Shown here: in pieces, positions 25,881-39,904 of the stretch
Position numbering within the stretch: the first letter of the stretch is position 1
Layout of the letters: every line of letters starts with the position of its first letter
Source of the DNA: Pyxidicoccus xibeiensis
GTDB taxonomy: Bacteria > Myxococcota > Myxococcia > Myxococcales > Myxococcaceae
DNA length: 64,000 nt
Direction of reading: 5' to 3'
NCBI RefSeq assembly: GCF_024198175.1
Contig: NZ_JAJVKV010000003.1
Coordinates: 372,001-436,000 of the forward strand
Translations under genes and position numbers: made by a program
The notes under the pieces: model-generated
Database searches by the model: none
Told to the model about the DNA's origin: nothing
The model's input: only the letters and a program-made list of their open reading frames with translations

Positions 25881-26587
25881 GTCCCGCGGATGCGGATGAC
25901 GTAGAACAGCTTGCCCACGTTCTTCAGCACGTTGGGCACGCGCTTGAAGAGGTGGATGGAAGGCTGGCGCTTCTCGTGGAGCTGGATGGGAATCTCCATC
26001 ACCCTCAGCCCCTCGCGCCACGCGCGGATGACGAACTCGCTGGCGAACACGTCCATGTCCACCACGCACTTGTCGATGACGGGCAGCAGCGCCTCGCGGC
26101 GGAACGCCTTCAGCCCGTGCGTGTCCGTGCCCTTGAAGCCCAGCGCCACCTTCAGGAGCTTGTTGTGCACGCGCGTGGCCGCCCGGCGCACCAGCGGCCG
26201 CTGGTCACTGGCGCCCTTGGCCGCCTTGGAGCCCACCACCATGTCCGCCTCGCGCCGCTCCAGCCGGGGCAGCGCGGCGTCGTAGAAGGTGAGGTCGCAC
26301 AGGTCTATTTCGTCGCAGACGACGTAGGTGCCCCGGGCCATGAGGATGCCGGCCTTGAGCGCGGAGCCGTAGTTGGGCCGCTCCGAGTGGAACCAGCGCA
26401 GGCGCGGGTTCTTCGCGCACATCTCCTCGAGGAGGCGCGGCGTGGCGTCACGCGAGCCGTTCTCCGCGAAGATGATTTCGTAGTCGAGCCCGCGAGCATC
26501 CAACCCCTGGCGCAGCTCCTCCGCCGCCGAGGCGATGATGGACTCCTCGTTGTAGACCGGAATGACGACGGAGAGGTGCGGGGCCAT
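25877..26587 (-). CDS. Family 2 glycosyltransferase
   Basis: 236 residues of GT-A fold: SVVIPVYNEE at residues 6-15, FAENGSRDAT as the nucleotide-binding strand, and DEIDLCD where the DXD motif is expected. It resembles dolichyl-phosphate-mannose synthase-type GT2 enzymes, which load a sugar on polyprenyl phosphate, but has no transmembrane C-terminus. It sits 39 bases downstream of the FAD enzyme gene and overlaps the deacetylase start by four bases, so the three are an operon, probably for one envelope glycan. Confidence 0.88.
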   Translation of the reverse strand: MAPHLSVVIPVYNEESIIASAAEELRQGLDARGLDYEIIFAENGSRDATPRLLEEMCAKNPRLRWFHSERPNYGSALKAGILMARGTYVVCDEIDLCDLTFYDAALPRLERREADMVVGSKAAKGASDQRPLVRRAATRVHNKLLKVALGFKGTDTHGLKAFRREALLPVIDKCVVDMDVFASEFVIRAWREGLRVMEIPIQLHEKRQPSIHLFKRVPNVLKNVGKLFYVIRIRGT

Positions 26588-26626
26588 GGATGGGGTCCGT
26601 GAGATATGGGCCCGGGGGCCCGGACG

Positions 26627-27940
26627 TCAACCGTTCAGCGCCCTCGCACAGGCCCGGCCCGCGAGAATGGCGTCTTCCATGGACGAGTACTCCCACTGCC
26701 CATACCGCCCGGCGATGAGGATGCCCGCGTGCTCCAGGAAGCGGAGGATCTCCGCCTTGGCCGGCCCGTAGGCGTCGTCATACAGGACGTACGCGTGCGG
26801 AATCTCGGTGGCCCGGGCGAAGAGCACGTCGTCCGCCGAGTGGATCATCTGCGAGCGCACCAGGTCCTCCACCGCGTACTTCTCCGCGGTGGCGGGGGAC
26901 AGCTCGCCGTGGTGGCTGTACTCCACGTAGAAGCTGGAGGTGTCCGGCGGCGCCAGCGGCGCGTACACCGCCGAGGGCGAGCCGATGCGGTACGTGTGGA
27001 ACTCCGGCTCCGGCAGGTAGATCCAATGCCAGGGCTGGCGGTTGGCCCCGCGCGCACCCACGGCCACGTAGGTGACGGTGGTGGCCCGCAGCCGCTTCGC
27101 CGCGGCCACGACTTCGGCGGGCACGCCCGCGCCGCCCTTCGCCAGCAGTTGCACCAGCCCCGGCAGGGAGATGCTGGACACCAGCCCCGAGTAGGCCAGC
27201 ACGCGGCCGTCCGACAGCGTCACCTTCCGGGCCTTCCAGTCGATGGAGGTGGGCTCGGTCTTCACACTCAGCTCGCCGCCCTGGAGGTGGCGCAGCATGG
27301 CGCGGGCGAGGCTCTCGATGCCGCCCTCACGCGGGTAGAGGAAGGAGGCGTTGTAGCCCACCGCGTCGCTGCCGGCGCCCAGCGCTCCGTCGACGACCTC
27401 CTTGAGGTTGGGCCGGGGGACGAAGCGCCCCACCCAGGCGGCGGACAGCTCGCGCGGGTGCACCGTCCACAGCTTCTGGTTGTAGGGCACCATGAAGTTC
27501 TTCGCGAAGCCCTCGCCCATGTAGCGGAGGATGAACTCCTCGAAGTTGGCCGGCTCGCGCTCGCGCAGGGCGCGGCCCTTCTCGCCGTAGACGGCCTCCA
27601 CGAAGCCGACGAGGTTCTCCGCCACCACCTCCGGCGGCAGGCCGTGCGTGTTGACCTGGTACGGGAAGCGCGTGAAGACCCCGCGCGAGAAGATGCCCGC
27701 CTTGCGCTGGATGCGGACCATCTGCCCCGGCAGCCAGACGGTGTTCACCAGCTCCTGGATCTCCGGGTCCCTCAGGTGCAGCCAGTGGCCGGTGGGGTCG
27801 AAGTAACACCCATCGATGACCTCGGTCTTGATGAGGCCTCCGACGCGCTCGGACTTCTCGATGAGGCGCCAGGGCCTCTGGAGGAAGTGGGCGGTGGACA
27901 GGCCCGCGAGTCCCGCGCCAAGGATGACGATGGGTTCCAT
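26627..27940 (-). CDS. FAD-dependent oxidoreductase (amine-oxidase/UDP-galactopyranose-mutase-like)
   Basis: 437 residues. FAD-binding motif VILGAGLAGLSTAHFL (5-20) followed by the GG-doublet motif ERVGGLIKTE. Later FDPTGHWLHL and NFMVPYNQKLWTVHP recall UDP-galactopyranose mutase and related desaturase-like enzymes. The C-terminal motif RYGQWEYSSMEDAILAG closes the FAD site. Given the operon with GT2 and deacetylase genes, I infer a role in making or modifying a nucleotide sugar or lipid-linked sugar; protoporphyrinogen-oxidase-like chemistry is the alternative. Confidence 0.82.
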   Translation of the reverse strand: MEPIVILGAGLAGLSTAHFLQRPWRLIEKSERVGGLIKTEVIDGCYFDPTGHWLHLRDPEIQELVNTVWLPGQMVRIQRKAGIFSRGVFTRFPYQVNTHGLPPEVVAENLVGFVEAVYGEKGRALREREPANFEEFILRYMGEGFAKNFMVPYNQKLWTVHPRELSAAWVGRFVPRPNLKEVVDGALGAGSDAVGYNASFLYPREGGIESLARAMLRHLQGGELSVKTEPTSIDWKARKVTLSDGRVLAYSGLVSSISLPGLVQLLAKGGAGVPAEVVAAAKRLRATTVTYVAVGARGANRQPWHWIYLPEPEFHTYRIGSPSAVYAPLAPPDTSSFYVEYSHHGELSPATAEKYAVEDLVRSQMIHSADDVLFARATEIPHAYVLYDDAYGPAKAEILRFLEHAGILIAGRYGQWEYSSMEDAILAGRACARALNG

Positions 27941-28175
27941 GACAGGCCGGGTCTACCACCTCCGCTCCTCCAGAGGGGAAACGAACTCCAGGTGCCCCCC
28001 GGCGGGTGGACAGAGCCCTTGCCCGCCTGTCCGGGAGGCGAAGGGAGGGAGCGGGGAATCATCGACGTGCGCGTTCTTTCCGGGCTGGAAACGGCTCTGC
28101 TAGCCTGCGCGCACCGCGAAGGCGCTCCGAAGCCTGCTCGCGAGCACTCGCGCCAGTCGGTCTCGAAGGAACCCA

Positions 28176-34216
<6,041 letters not shown>

Positions 34217-34230
34217 GCCCTGAATCCAAC

Positions 34231-34258
34231 TTGCAACGGGCGCCGGATGTTGTAGAAG
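34231..34258 (+). promoter_or_regulatory. Putative promoter of the tRNA cluster
   Basis: TTGCAA (34231-34236), a 16-base spacer and TAGAAG (34253-34258), followed by a GC-rich discriminator (GGCGGCCCC) typical of stable-RNA promoters. It sits between the serS stop and tRNA-Ser(UGA). Sequence match only. Confidence 0.45.
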
Positions 34259-34310
34259 GGCGGCCCCACGGTCGCCGTCGGACCGCGGGACACCGTCGGC
34301 TCTGAAGCAT

Positions 34311-34397
34311 GGAGGCGTGGCCGAGCGGTTGAAGGCAGCGGTCTTGAAAACCGCAGAGGGTGCAAGCTCTCCGTAGGTTCGAATCCTACCGCCTCCG
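34311..34397 (+). tRNA. tRNA-Ser(UGA)
   Basis: Acceptor arms GGAGGCG and CGCCTCC with discriminator G; anticodon loop CTTGAAA gives UGA, reading UCN codons ending in A (and G by wobble). The long variable arm (AGAGGGTGCAAGCTCTCC) is the class II feature recognised by SerRS. T-loop TTCGAAT. CCA is not encoded; the sequence continues TTTTT. Confidence 0.97.
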
Positions 34398-34439
34398 TTT
34401 TTGTCCTTGAGTTTTGCGGTTCTTTGACAGAGAACAGAT

Positions 34440-34526
34440 GGAGAGATGGCCGAGAGGCTGAAGGCACAGGTTTGCTAAACCTGCATACTCGAAAGGGTAT
34501 CGAGGGTTCGAATCCCTCTCTCTCCG
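34440..34526 (+). tRNA. tRNA-Ser(GCU)
   Basis: Acceptor arms GGAGAGA and TCTCTCC, discriminator G, and an encoded CCA at 34527-34529. Anticodon loop TTGCTAA gives GCU, reading AGC and AGU. Long variable arm present. It lies between tRNA-Ser(UGA) and tRNA-Arg(ACG). Confidence 0.97.
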
Positions 34527-34558
34527 CCACTTGTCGTTGTAGCAGCGCCGGAAGAAAA

Positions 34559-34632
34559 GCTCCCTTAGCTCAGCTGGATAGAGCGTCGGACTACGAATCC
34601 GAAGGCCGGAGGTTCGAATCCTCCAGGGAGCG
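34559..34632 (+). tRNA. tRNA-Arg(ACG)
   Basis: Acceptor arms GCTCCCT and AGGGAGC, discriminator G, with an encoded CCA at 34633-34635. Anticodon loop CTACGAA gives ACG; A34 of this tRNA is the target of TadA, which makes inosine so that CGU, CGC and CGA are read. tadA begins 25 bases downstream. Confidence 0.97.
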
Positions 34633-34656
34633 CCACTTCCTTCCGCGTTGATCTCC

Positions 34657-35124
34657 ATGAGTGACGACGAAGCTTTCATGCAGCAGGCGCTCGCGCTCGC
34701 GCGGGAAGCAGCGACACTCGGAGAAGTCCCCGTAGGTGCGGTGGCGGTGCATGACGGAAAGGTCATTGGCACCGGCTTCAATCGCCGCGAGGTGGACCGA
34801 CATCCGCTCGCTCACGCAGAGATGCTGGCCATGGATGCAGCGGCCAGGCAGCTGGGTGTCTGGCGGCTCTCTGGTGTCACCCTGTACGTGACGCTGGAGC
34901 CCTGCGCGATGTGCGCCGGAGCGTTGGTCCAGTCCCGGGTGACACGGCTCGTATTCGGAGCTCCAGACCCGAAAGCGGGCGCCGTCGGCTCGCTCTACAA
35001 CCTCGCCGAGGAACCCCGGCACAACCACCGGCTCCAGGTCGTGAGTGGCATCCTGGCGGAAGACAGCCGCCTGCTTTTGAAGACGTTCTTCGAGCGCTTG
35101 CGCGCGCGGAAACGTGAAAACTGA
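34657..35124 (+). CDS. tadA: tRNA-specific adenosine deaminase TadA
   Basis: 155 residues from the ATG at 34657. TadA deaminates A34 of tRNA-Arg(ACG) to inosine. The zinc deaminase signature is complete: HAEMLAMD (catalytic His and Glu) and EPCAMCAGAL with the two zinc cysteines. SRVTRLVFGAPDPKAGAVGS and the NHRLQVVSGILAEDS end are typical of TadA. The gene follows its substrate tRNA by 24 bases (after the encoded CCA, 21), so the pair is probably co-transcribed, with processing releasing the tRNAs. tRNA-Ser(CGA) starts five bases after the stop. Confidence 0.96.
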   Translation: MSDDEAFMQQALALAREAATLGEVPVGAVAVHDGKVIGTGFNRREVDRHPLAHAEMLAMDAAARQLGVWRLSGVTLYVTLEPCAMCAGALVQSRVTRLVFGAPDPKAGAVGSLYNLAEEPRHNHRLQVVSGILAEDSRLLLKTFFERLRARKREN

Positions 35125-35129
35125 ATACT

Positions 35130-35216
35130 GGAGAGCTGGCCGAGTGGTCGAAGGCACCTGACTCGAAATCAGGCGTACCGGTAACGGTACCGTAGGTTCG
35201 AATCCTACGCTCTCCG
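35130..35216 (+). tRNA. tRNA-Ser(CGA)
   Basis: Acceptor arms GGAGAGC and GCTCTCC, discriminator G. Anticodon loop CTCGAAA gives CGA, reading UCG. Long variable arm CGTACCGGTAACGGTACC. T-loop TTCGAAT. It begins five bases after the tadA stop. Confidence 0.97.
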
Positions 35217-35228
35217 CTCCAGATTTCT

Positions 35229-35315
35229 GGAGAGGTGGCCGAGCGGTTGAAGGCGCACGCCTGGAACGCGTGTATATCTGAAAGGGTATCGTGGGTTCGA
35301 ATCCCACCCTCTCCG
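35229..35315 (+). tRNA. tRNA-Ser(GGA)
   Basis: Acceptor arms GGAGAGG and CCTCTCC, discriminator G. Anticodon loop CTGGAAC gives GGA, reading UCC and UCU. Long variable arm present. It is the fourth tRNA-Ser; with UGA, GCU and CGA this completes the usual bacterial serine set. Confidence 0.97.
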
Positions 35316-35344
35316 TTGTCGTTTCTGTCGTCAGTGGTTACATT
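35316..35344 (+). promoter_or_regulatory. ffs: Putative promoter of the 4.5S RNA gene
   Basis: TTGTCG (35316-35321), a 17-base spacer and TACATT (35339-35344). A start 7-8 bases downstream would fall at about 35352, exactly where the paired 5' end of the SRP RNA begins. It abuts the end of tRNA-Ser(GGA). Confidence 0.6.
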
Positions 35345-35351
35345 CCTTTGT

Positions 35352-35431
35352 GGTCGGGACAACGTGGAGGCGTGAACTCCGCCAGGTCCGGAAGGAAGCA
35401 ACGGTAGCGTACTTCCGCGTGTGTCCCGGCC
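35352..35431 (+). ncRNA. ffs: Signal recognition particle 4.5S RNA (bacterial small type)
   Basis: The conserved apical domain is unmistakable: CCAGGTCCGGAAGGAAGCA with the GGAA tetraloop, followed by the returning strand containing ACGGTAGCG. The ends pair as GGTCGGGACA (35352-35361) with TGTCCCGGCC (35422-35431). The RNA forms the SRP with Ffh for co-translational membrane targeting. Length about 80 bases, no Alu domain. Confidence 0.93.
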
Positions 35432-35440
35432 GTTCTTTTT

Positions 35441-35477
35441 GAAGAGCCGGCACCCTGTTTCCGGGTGCCGGCTCTTC
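35441..35477 (+). terminator. Strong hairpin terminator after the SRP RNA
   Basis: Perfect 15-bp stem GAAGAGCCGGCACCC (35441-35455) with GGGTGCCGGCTCTTC (35463-35477) and a 7-base loop, followed by GCCTTTG. It lies between the SRP RNA and the 3' end of the convergent mannosyltransferase gene and probably serves both. Confidence 0.8.
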
Positions 35478-35511
35478 GCCTTTGCGGGCATGGCGCCGGG
35501 CGCGCCGCCGG

Positions 35512-36975
35512 CTACTCGTCGCGGGTGAGCAGTGTCTCGCGCCCTATCTTCCGCACCACGCGGAAGCCGCCGGCCTGGAGCTCCTTCAGCGCGCGGTCCT
35601 CGAAGGAGACGGCGCGGTTGAAGCGCCTGTCGCGCATGGCGTGCTGGAAGGCGCCGTCATGGGGCCAGTCGCAGGTGAGCCAGGGAATGTCCCGGCCCAG
35701 GTAGAAGTAGCCGCCGGCGCCCCACAGCCCCTCGTTGACGATGAGCAGGCCGCGCGCCCCTCCCCCCTCCGTGGCGGCGACGATGGCGCGGAACTGGTCC
35801 GCCCGCAGGTCGTGCGGAGGGTAGAAGGCCGCCGCGCCCAGCCCCGTCGCCAGGGAGAGCGCCGCGAGGACCCACCGGAGGCGGGGCCGCCCCTCGGCGG
35901 TGAGGAAGGCCGCCACCGGAGGCGCCGCGGCCAGCACGGCCAGCACCAGGCCCGGGTAGAGGAAGCGCTCCTCCTTGTGCGCGGTGGTCAGCAGCACGCC
36001 CGTATACACGGCCGCGCACCACAGCGGCAGGGACAGCCCGGGCCGCTGGCGCAGGGACGCCAGCCCCAGCAGCGCGCCGCCCCAGGCCCATGCGGGCACG
36101 GCCCAGAGGAGCGGTGCCACGTAGAAGTCGGCGGACGCGGAGCCGAAGCGGGCCGCGGCCTCGCCGGAGAAGACGTTGAAGCGCGCGTAGGCGAAGAACG
36201 AGTGGAAGGGCGAGCCCCAGGTGGTCCAGTCGAGGACGCCCAGGCCCGCGGCCACGCCCAGCCCCCCCACGCAGGTGAAGGCCAGCAGCCGCCAGCGCCG
36301 CGTGCCCGCAAGCCACGCCAGGGCGGCGAGAACGAAGATGGCGGAGGGGTAGCGGACCACCACGGCCAGGCCCAGCGCCATGCCGCCGACCAGGCCCGCG
36401 CGCGCGGGGCGCTCGCGCCTGTCGAGCGCCTCCATGGCCACCACCAGGAACGAGGCGGAGAAGGACTCGCCCAGCGTGCGGCCGGCGAAGACGAGCACCG
36501 GCCCGTAGAGGCCCACCAGGAGGGCGGCCAGCCACCCGCCCGTGGGGCCCGCGCGGCGCTCGGCGAAGCGGTACGCGGCCCAGACGCTCCACCCGTGCAG
36601 CAGGGCCTGGGGAATCGCCACCACCGCGCGGTAGCCCTGGGGGTGGGTGATGCCGAGCAGGTCCGCCAGCTTCAGGAAGCCGGCCAGCACCCCGGGCAGC
36701 GCCCAGTTGCGGATGCCATCCTTCCACTCCCAGGCCAGCACGCCATAGCCGTGGACGCGCCAGAAGGCCGGCTCCAGCGCCTGGTACACCTCGTCCGGGT
36801 GGATGCGGCCGAGCTGCAGCACGGCGATGACGGCCGGCAGCAGCGCCACCCCCGACAGCAGGAGGACGTGCCAGCGCTGGCCATGGCCTGGGGCGGGGCT
36901 GGGGAGGTCCGGGGTCGGCTCGGACGTTGAATCGGGAACGTTGGGAGCCGGAGGCTGGGGCGCGGGCACGGACAC
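35512..36975 (-). CDS. GT22-like (Alg9/PIG-B-type) polytopic mannosyltransferase
   Basis: 487 residues from a GTG at 36975. A Pro-rich N-terminus is followed by many hydrophobic helices (at least eight). The first loop has HPDEVYQALEPAF and then GVLAWEWKDGIRNWALPG. Near the middle is HKEERFLYP. Both signatures match the GT-C family GT22, which in eukaryotes adds mannose from dolichyl-phosphate mannose in N-glycan and GPI synthesis. The DE in the first loop is the catalytic site of the family. In bacteria these enzymes work on the periplasmic side with polyprenyl-phosphate sugars; the acceptor here is unknown. Divergent from the phytoene-dehydrogenase-like gene. Confidence 0.82.
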   Translation of the reverse strand: MSVPAPQPPAPNVPDSTSEPTPDLPSPAPGHGQRWHVLLLSGVALLPAVIAVLQLGRIHPDEVYQALEPAFWRVHGYGVLAWEWKDGIRNWALPGVLAGFLKLADLLGITHPQGYRAVVAIPQALLHGWSVWAAYRFAERRAGPTGGWLAALLVGLYGPVLVFAGRTLGESFSASFLVVAMEALDRRERPARAGLVGGMALGLAVVVRYPSAIFVLAALAWLAGTRRWRLLAFTCVGGLGVAAGLGVLDWTTWGSPFHSFFAYARFNVFSGEAAARFGSASADFYVAPLLWAVPAWAWGGALLGLASLRQRPGLSLPLWCAAVYTGVLLTTAHKEERFLYPGLVLAVLAAAPPVAAFLTAEGRPRLRWVLAALSLATGLGAAAFYPPHDLRADQFRAIVAATEGGGARGLLIVNEGLWGAGGYFYLGRDIPWLTCDWPHDGAFQHAMRDRRFNRAVSFEDRALKELQAGGFRVVRKIGRETLLTRDE

Positions 36976-37083
36976 GGTCGTGGCCGACTCTCCCCGCCCC
37001 CGGGCCCGGGTGCAAGGTACGTGACGTTTGTCCGTTCGCCCCCCACTCGACTAGGAACGACCAACCCTGTGAGGAGACCAGAC

Positions 37084-38622
37084 ATGCCAGACGTCATCGT
37101 GGTGGGCGCGGGCCACAACGGACTCGTGACAGCGGCGCTGCTCGCGCGCCGCGGACTCTCCGTCACCGTCCTGGAGGAGAAGGACGTGATTGGCGGCGCG
37201 TGCCGGACGGAGTACCCGTTCCGCACCGCGCCCAGGCTGGGCGTGTCCACCGGCGCGTACCTGCTGGGCCTGATGCCGCCGGAGCTCTTGCGCGAGCTGG
37301 AGCTGGACCTGCCCCTCAAGCGCAGGGACCCGCACTATTTCCTGCCCACCACCGGCAAGCGCTACCTCCTGTTCGGCTCGGACGAGCGCGAGCTGAAGCG
37401 CCAGTTCCTCGAGTTCTTCTCCCAGCAGGACTACGACGCGCACGTGGCGATGAACGCGGAGCTGGCGGCGCTGCGCGACGACATCGCCCCCGCGTGGCTC
37501 AAGCCGCCCTTGTCCCTGGAGGAGTCCGCCGAGCGCTACATCCGCCCTGCCCTGCGCGACGCCTTCGTCCGGCTGTGCCGCGGTACGGCGCGCGAGTACC
37601 TGGAGCGCTTCGGCTTCAAGTCCGACCTGGTGAAGGCGATGTACGCGGTGACGGACGCCTTCTCCGGCCTGGACGGCGGCTACGACACGCCGGGCACGGG
37701 CATGAACCTGCTCGTCCACAACATGTGCCGGCTGCCCGGCAGCGGCGGCACGTGGATGATTGTCGGCGGAGGCATGGGCACCGTCACCCAGTCCATCGCC
37801 AACGTGGCGCGCAAGTACGGCGCCACCATCCGCACCGGCGCGAAGGTGGCGTCCGTGCGCGTGGACCGGGGCGTGGTGAAGGGCGTGGTGCTGGCCAACG
37901 GCGAGGAGATGAAGGCCTCCGTGGTGGTGTCCAACGGGGACCCGTTCCGCACGCTGAAGCTGCTGGAGCAGGACGCGCTGCCCGCGGACTACCGGACGAA
38001 GGTGAACGCCATGGCCGTGGGGGGCACCACGCTGAAGGTGAACCTGTGCCTGAAGGAGCTGCCCACCTTCACCTGCCTCCCGGAGAACCGCGGCCAGTTG
38101 GGGCCCACCATCCACCTGCTGCCCGAAGAGGACGACGTGCTCGGCGCGCTGGCGCGCGGGTACCGGGACACGCAGGAGGGCCGGCTGTCGGAGTTCCCCT
38201 CCATCGAGTGGTACATCCACACCACGGTGGACCCGTCGCTGCGCGACGCGGAGGGCCACCACAACTCCGCCCTCTTCGTGGAGTGGGTGCCGTACGCGCT
38301 GAAGGGCACCACGTGGGAGCAGGAGGAGGCGCGCTACGTGAAGCACCTCCTGTCCATCTGCGACCGCTTCGCGCCCGGCACCAGCGACAAGGTGCAGGAG
38401 TACTTCGCGCTCACGCCCCCGAAAATCGAGAGCCACTTCGGAATCACGGGGGGCCACATCCATCATGTGGACAACAAGCTGGGCTTCTCGGACCGGCTGC
38501 CCTACGAGACGCCGGTGCAGGGGCTCTACTTCTGTAGTGCCGGGTGCCACCCCGCGGGCAGCGTCATCGGCGCGGCCGGACACAACGCGGCCAACGTGGT
38601 GCTACAGGCGCTGGGACGGTGA
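37084..38622 (+). CDS. Phytoene-dehydrogenase-like FAD/NAD(P)-dependent oxidoreductase
   Basis: 512 residues from the ATG at 37084 with GAGGAG upstream. FAD motif VIVVGAGHNGLVTAALLARR (4-23) followed by VIGGACRTE. The C-terminal signature is LYFCSAGCHPAGSVIGAAGH, where carotenoid desaturases have a similar G-rich FAD-closing motif. This subgroup (related to human PYROXD2 and CrtI-like proteins) has no settled substrate. Carotenoid synthesis genes are not nearby, so I do not assign a carotenoid role. Confidence 0.85.
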   Translation: MPDVIVVGAGHNGLVTAALLARRGLSVTVLEEKDVIGGACRTEYPFRTAPRLGVSTGAYLLGLMPPELLRELELDLPLKRRDPHYFLPTTGKRYLLFGSDERELKRQFLEFFSQQDYDAHVAMNAELAALRDDIAPAWLKPPLSLEESAERYIRPALRDAFVRLCRGTAREYLERFGFKSDLVKAMYAVTDAFSGLDGGYDTPGTGMNLLVHNMCRLPGSGGTWMIVGGGMGTVTQSIANVARKYGATIRTGAKVASVRVDRGVVKGVVLANGEEMKASVVVSNGDPFRTLKLLEQDALPADYRTKVNAMAVGGTTLKVNLCLKELPTFTCLPENRGQLGPTIHLLPEEDDVLGALARGYRDTQEGRLSEFPSIEWYIHTTVDPSLRDAEGHHNSALFVEWVPYALKGTTWEQEEARYVKHLLSICDRFAPGTSDKVQEYFALTPPKIESHFGITGGHIHHVDNKLGFSDRLPYETPVQGLYFCSAGCHPAGSVIGAAGHNAANVVLQALGR

Positions 38623-38692
38623 GTGCAATCCCACCTGGTGGGCAGGCAACGAGATGGATCATTCACGCCGTCGTGTTTAGATGACCAACCCC

Positions 38693-39904
38693 ATGAGCTA
38701 CCTCGTCCTCGCGCGTAAATGGCGTCCGCAGAAGTTCGATGACATGACCGGCCAGGAGCACGTGGTCCGGACCGTCGCGAACGCCATCAAGATGGACCGG
38801 GTCGCTCACGCGTACCTGTTCTGTGGTCCTCGTGGGGTGGGCAAGACGACGGCCGCCCGCCTGCTCGCCAAGGCCCTCAACTGTGAGAAGGGCCCCACGG
38901 CGAACCCGTGCGGCGAGTGCAAGGCCTGCACGGAAATCGCCGCGGGCACCAGCGTGGACGTGGCGGAGATCGACGGTGCCTCCAACAACGGCGTGGAGAA
39001 CGTCCGCGAGATTCGCGAGAACGCGAAGTACCTGCCGCAGCGGGACCGGCACAAGATCTACATCATCGACGAGGTCCACATGCTGTCGGGGGCGGCGTTC
39101 AACGCGCTGCTCAAGACGCTGGAGGAGCCGCCCGGGCACGTGAAGTTCATCTTCGCGACCACCGAGGCGCACAAGCTCCCGGACACGATTCTCTCGCGGT
39201 GCCAGCGCCACAACTTCCGGCGGATTCCGGCGGCGCGGATGCTCCAGCGGCTCCAGGAGATCTGCAAGGCGGAGGGCGCGGGCATCTCGGACCGCTCCCT
39301 GTCGCTGGTGGTGCGCCAGTCCGAGGGCGGCATGCGCGACGCGCTGAGCCTGCTGGACCAGATTCTCGCGTCGTGCGGCGCCAACCCCACGGATGAAGAG
39401 GTGGCCGAGGCGCTGGGTGCCATCGACCGCACGATGGTGCAGGACTTCGCCGAGGCGCTGGTGCGCAAGGACGCGAAGCGCGTGCTGGAGCGCGTGGAGG
39501 AGGTCTTCAACCGCGGGCTGGACCTGAAGCGGCTGGCGGAGGAGCTGGCCCTGCAGCTGCGGCACCTCTTCGTCACCAAGACGCTGAACGAGGCCCCGGG
39601 CGAGCTGGCCGAGTCCGAGCAGAAGGCGCTCATCGCGCTGGCGAAGGAGGCGGAGGTCGCGCAGCTCACCCGCCTGTTCGACGTGGTGCATGGCTGCATC
39701 TGGGACGTGTCGCGCGCGGCCCAGCCGAGGCTCGCGCTGGAGATGGCGCTGCTGAAGGCCATCCAGCTGTCGCCGGGTGGCTCGATTCCGGAGCTGCTGG
39801 CCCGCGTGGACCGGCTCGCGGCCGGGCTGTCCCAGGACGGTTCCGCCAAGAACACCGCTGGAGCGCCAGGAGGTCGCTCCAGCTCCGCGAACTTTCGCGC
39901 CTGA
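38693..39904 (+). CDS. dnaX: DNA polymerase III gamma subunit (dnaX, first frame)
   Basis: 403 residues from the ATG at 38693, where the sequence reads MSYLVLARKWRPQKF as in other DnaX proteins; an ATG four codons upstream is the alternative. Clamp-loader ATPase features are complete: Walker A CGPRGVGKTT, the zinc cysteines of NCEKG and CGECKAC, Walker B YIIDEVHML, sensor FATTEAHK, and the domain III collar through about LLARVDRLAAGL. The frame stops at TGA 39902-39904 after the segment SSSANFRA. The tau C-terminal part is not in this frame but in the +1 frame overlapping it (39777-41477). Confidence 0.92.
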   Translation: MSYLVLARKWRPQKFDDMTGQEHVVRTVANAIKMDRVAHAYLFCGPRGVGKTTAARLLAKALNCEKGPTANPCGECKACTEIAAGTSVDVAEIDGASNNGVENVREIRENAKYLPQRDRHKIYIIDEVHMLSGAAFNALLKTLEEPPGHVKFIFATTEAHKLPDTILSRCQRHNFRRIPAARMLQRLQEICKAEGAGISDRSLSLVVRQSEGGMRDALSLLDQILASCGANPTDEEVAEALGAIDRTMVQDFAEALVRKDAKRVLERVEEVFNRGLDLKRLAEELALQLRHLFVTKTLNEAPGELAESEQKALIALAKEAEVAQLTRLFDVVHGCIWDVSRAAQPRLALEMALLKAIQLSPGGSIPELLARVDRLAAGLSQDGSAKNTAGAPGGRSSSANFRA

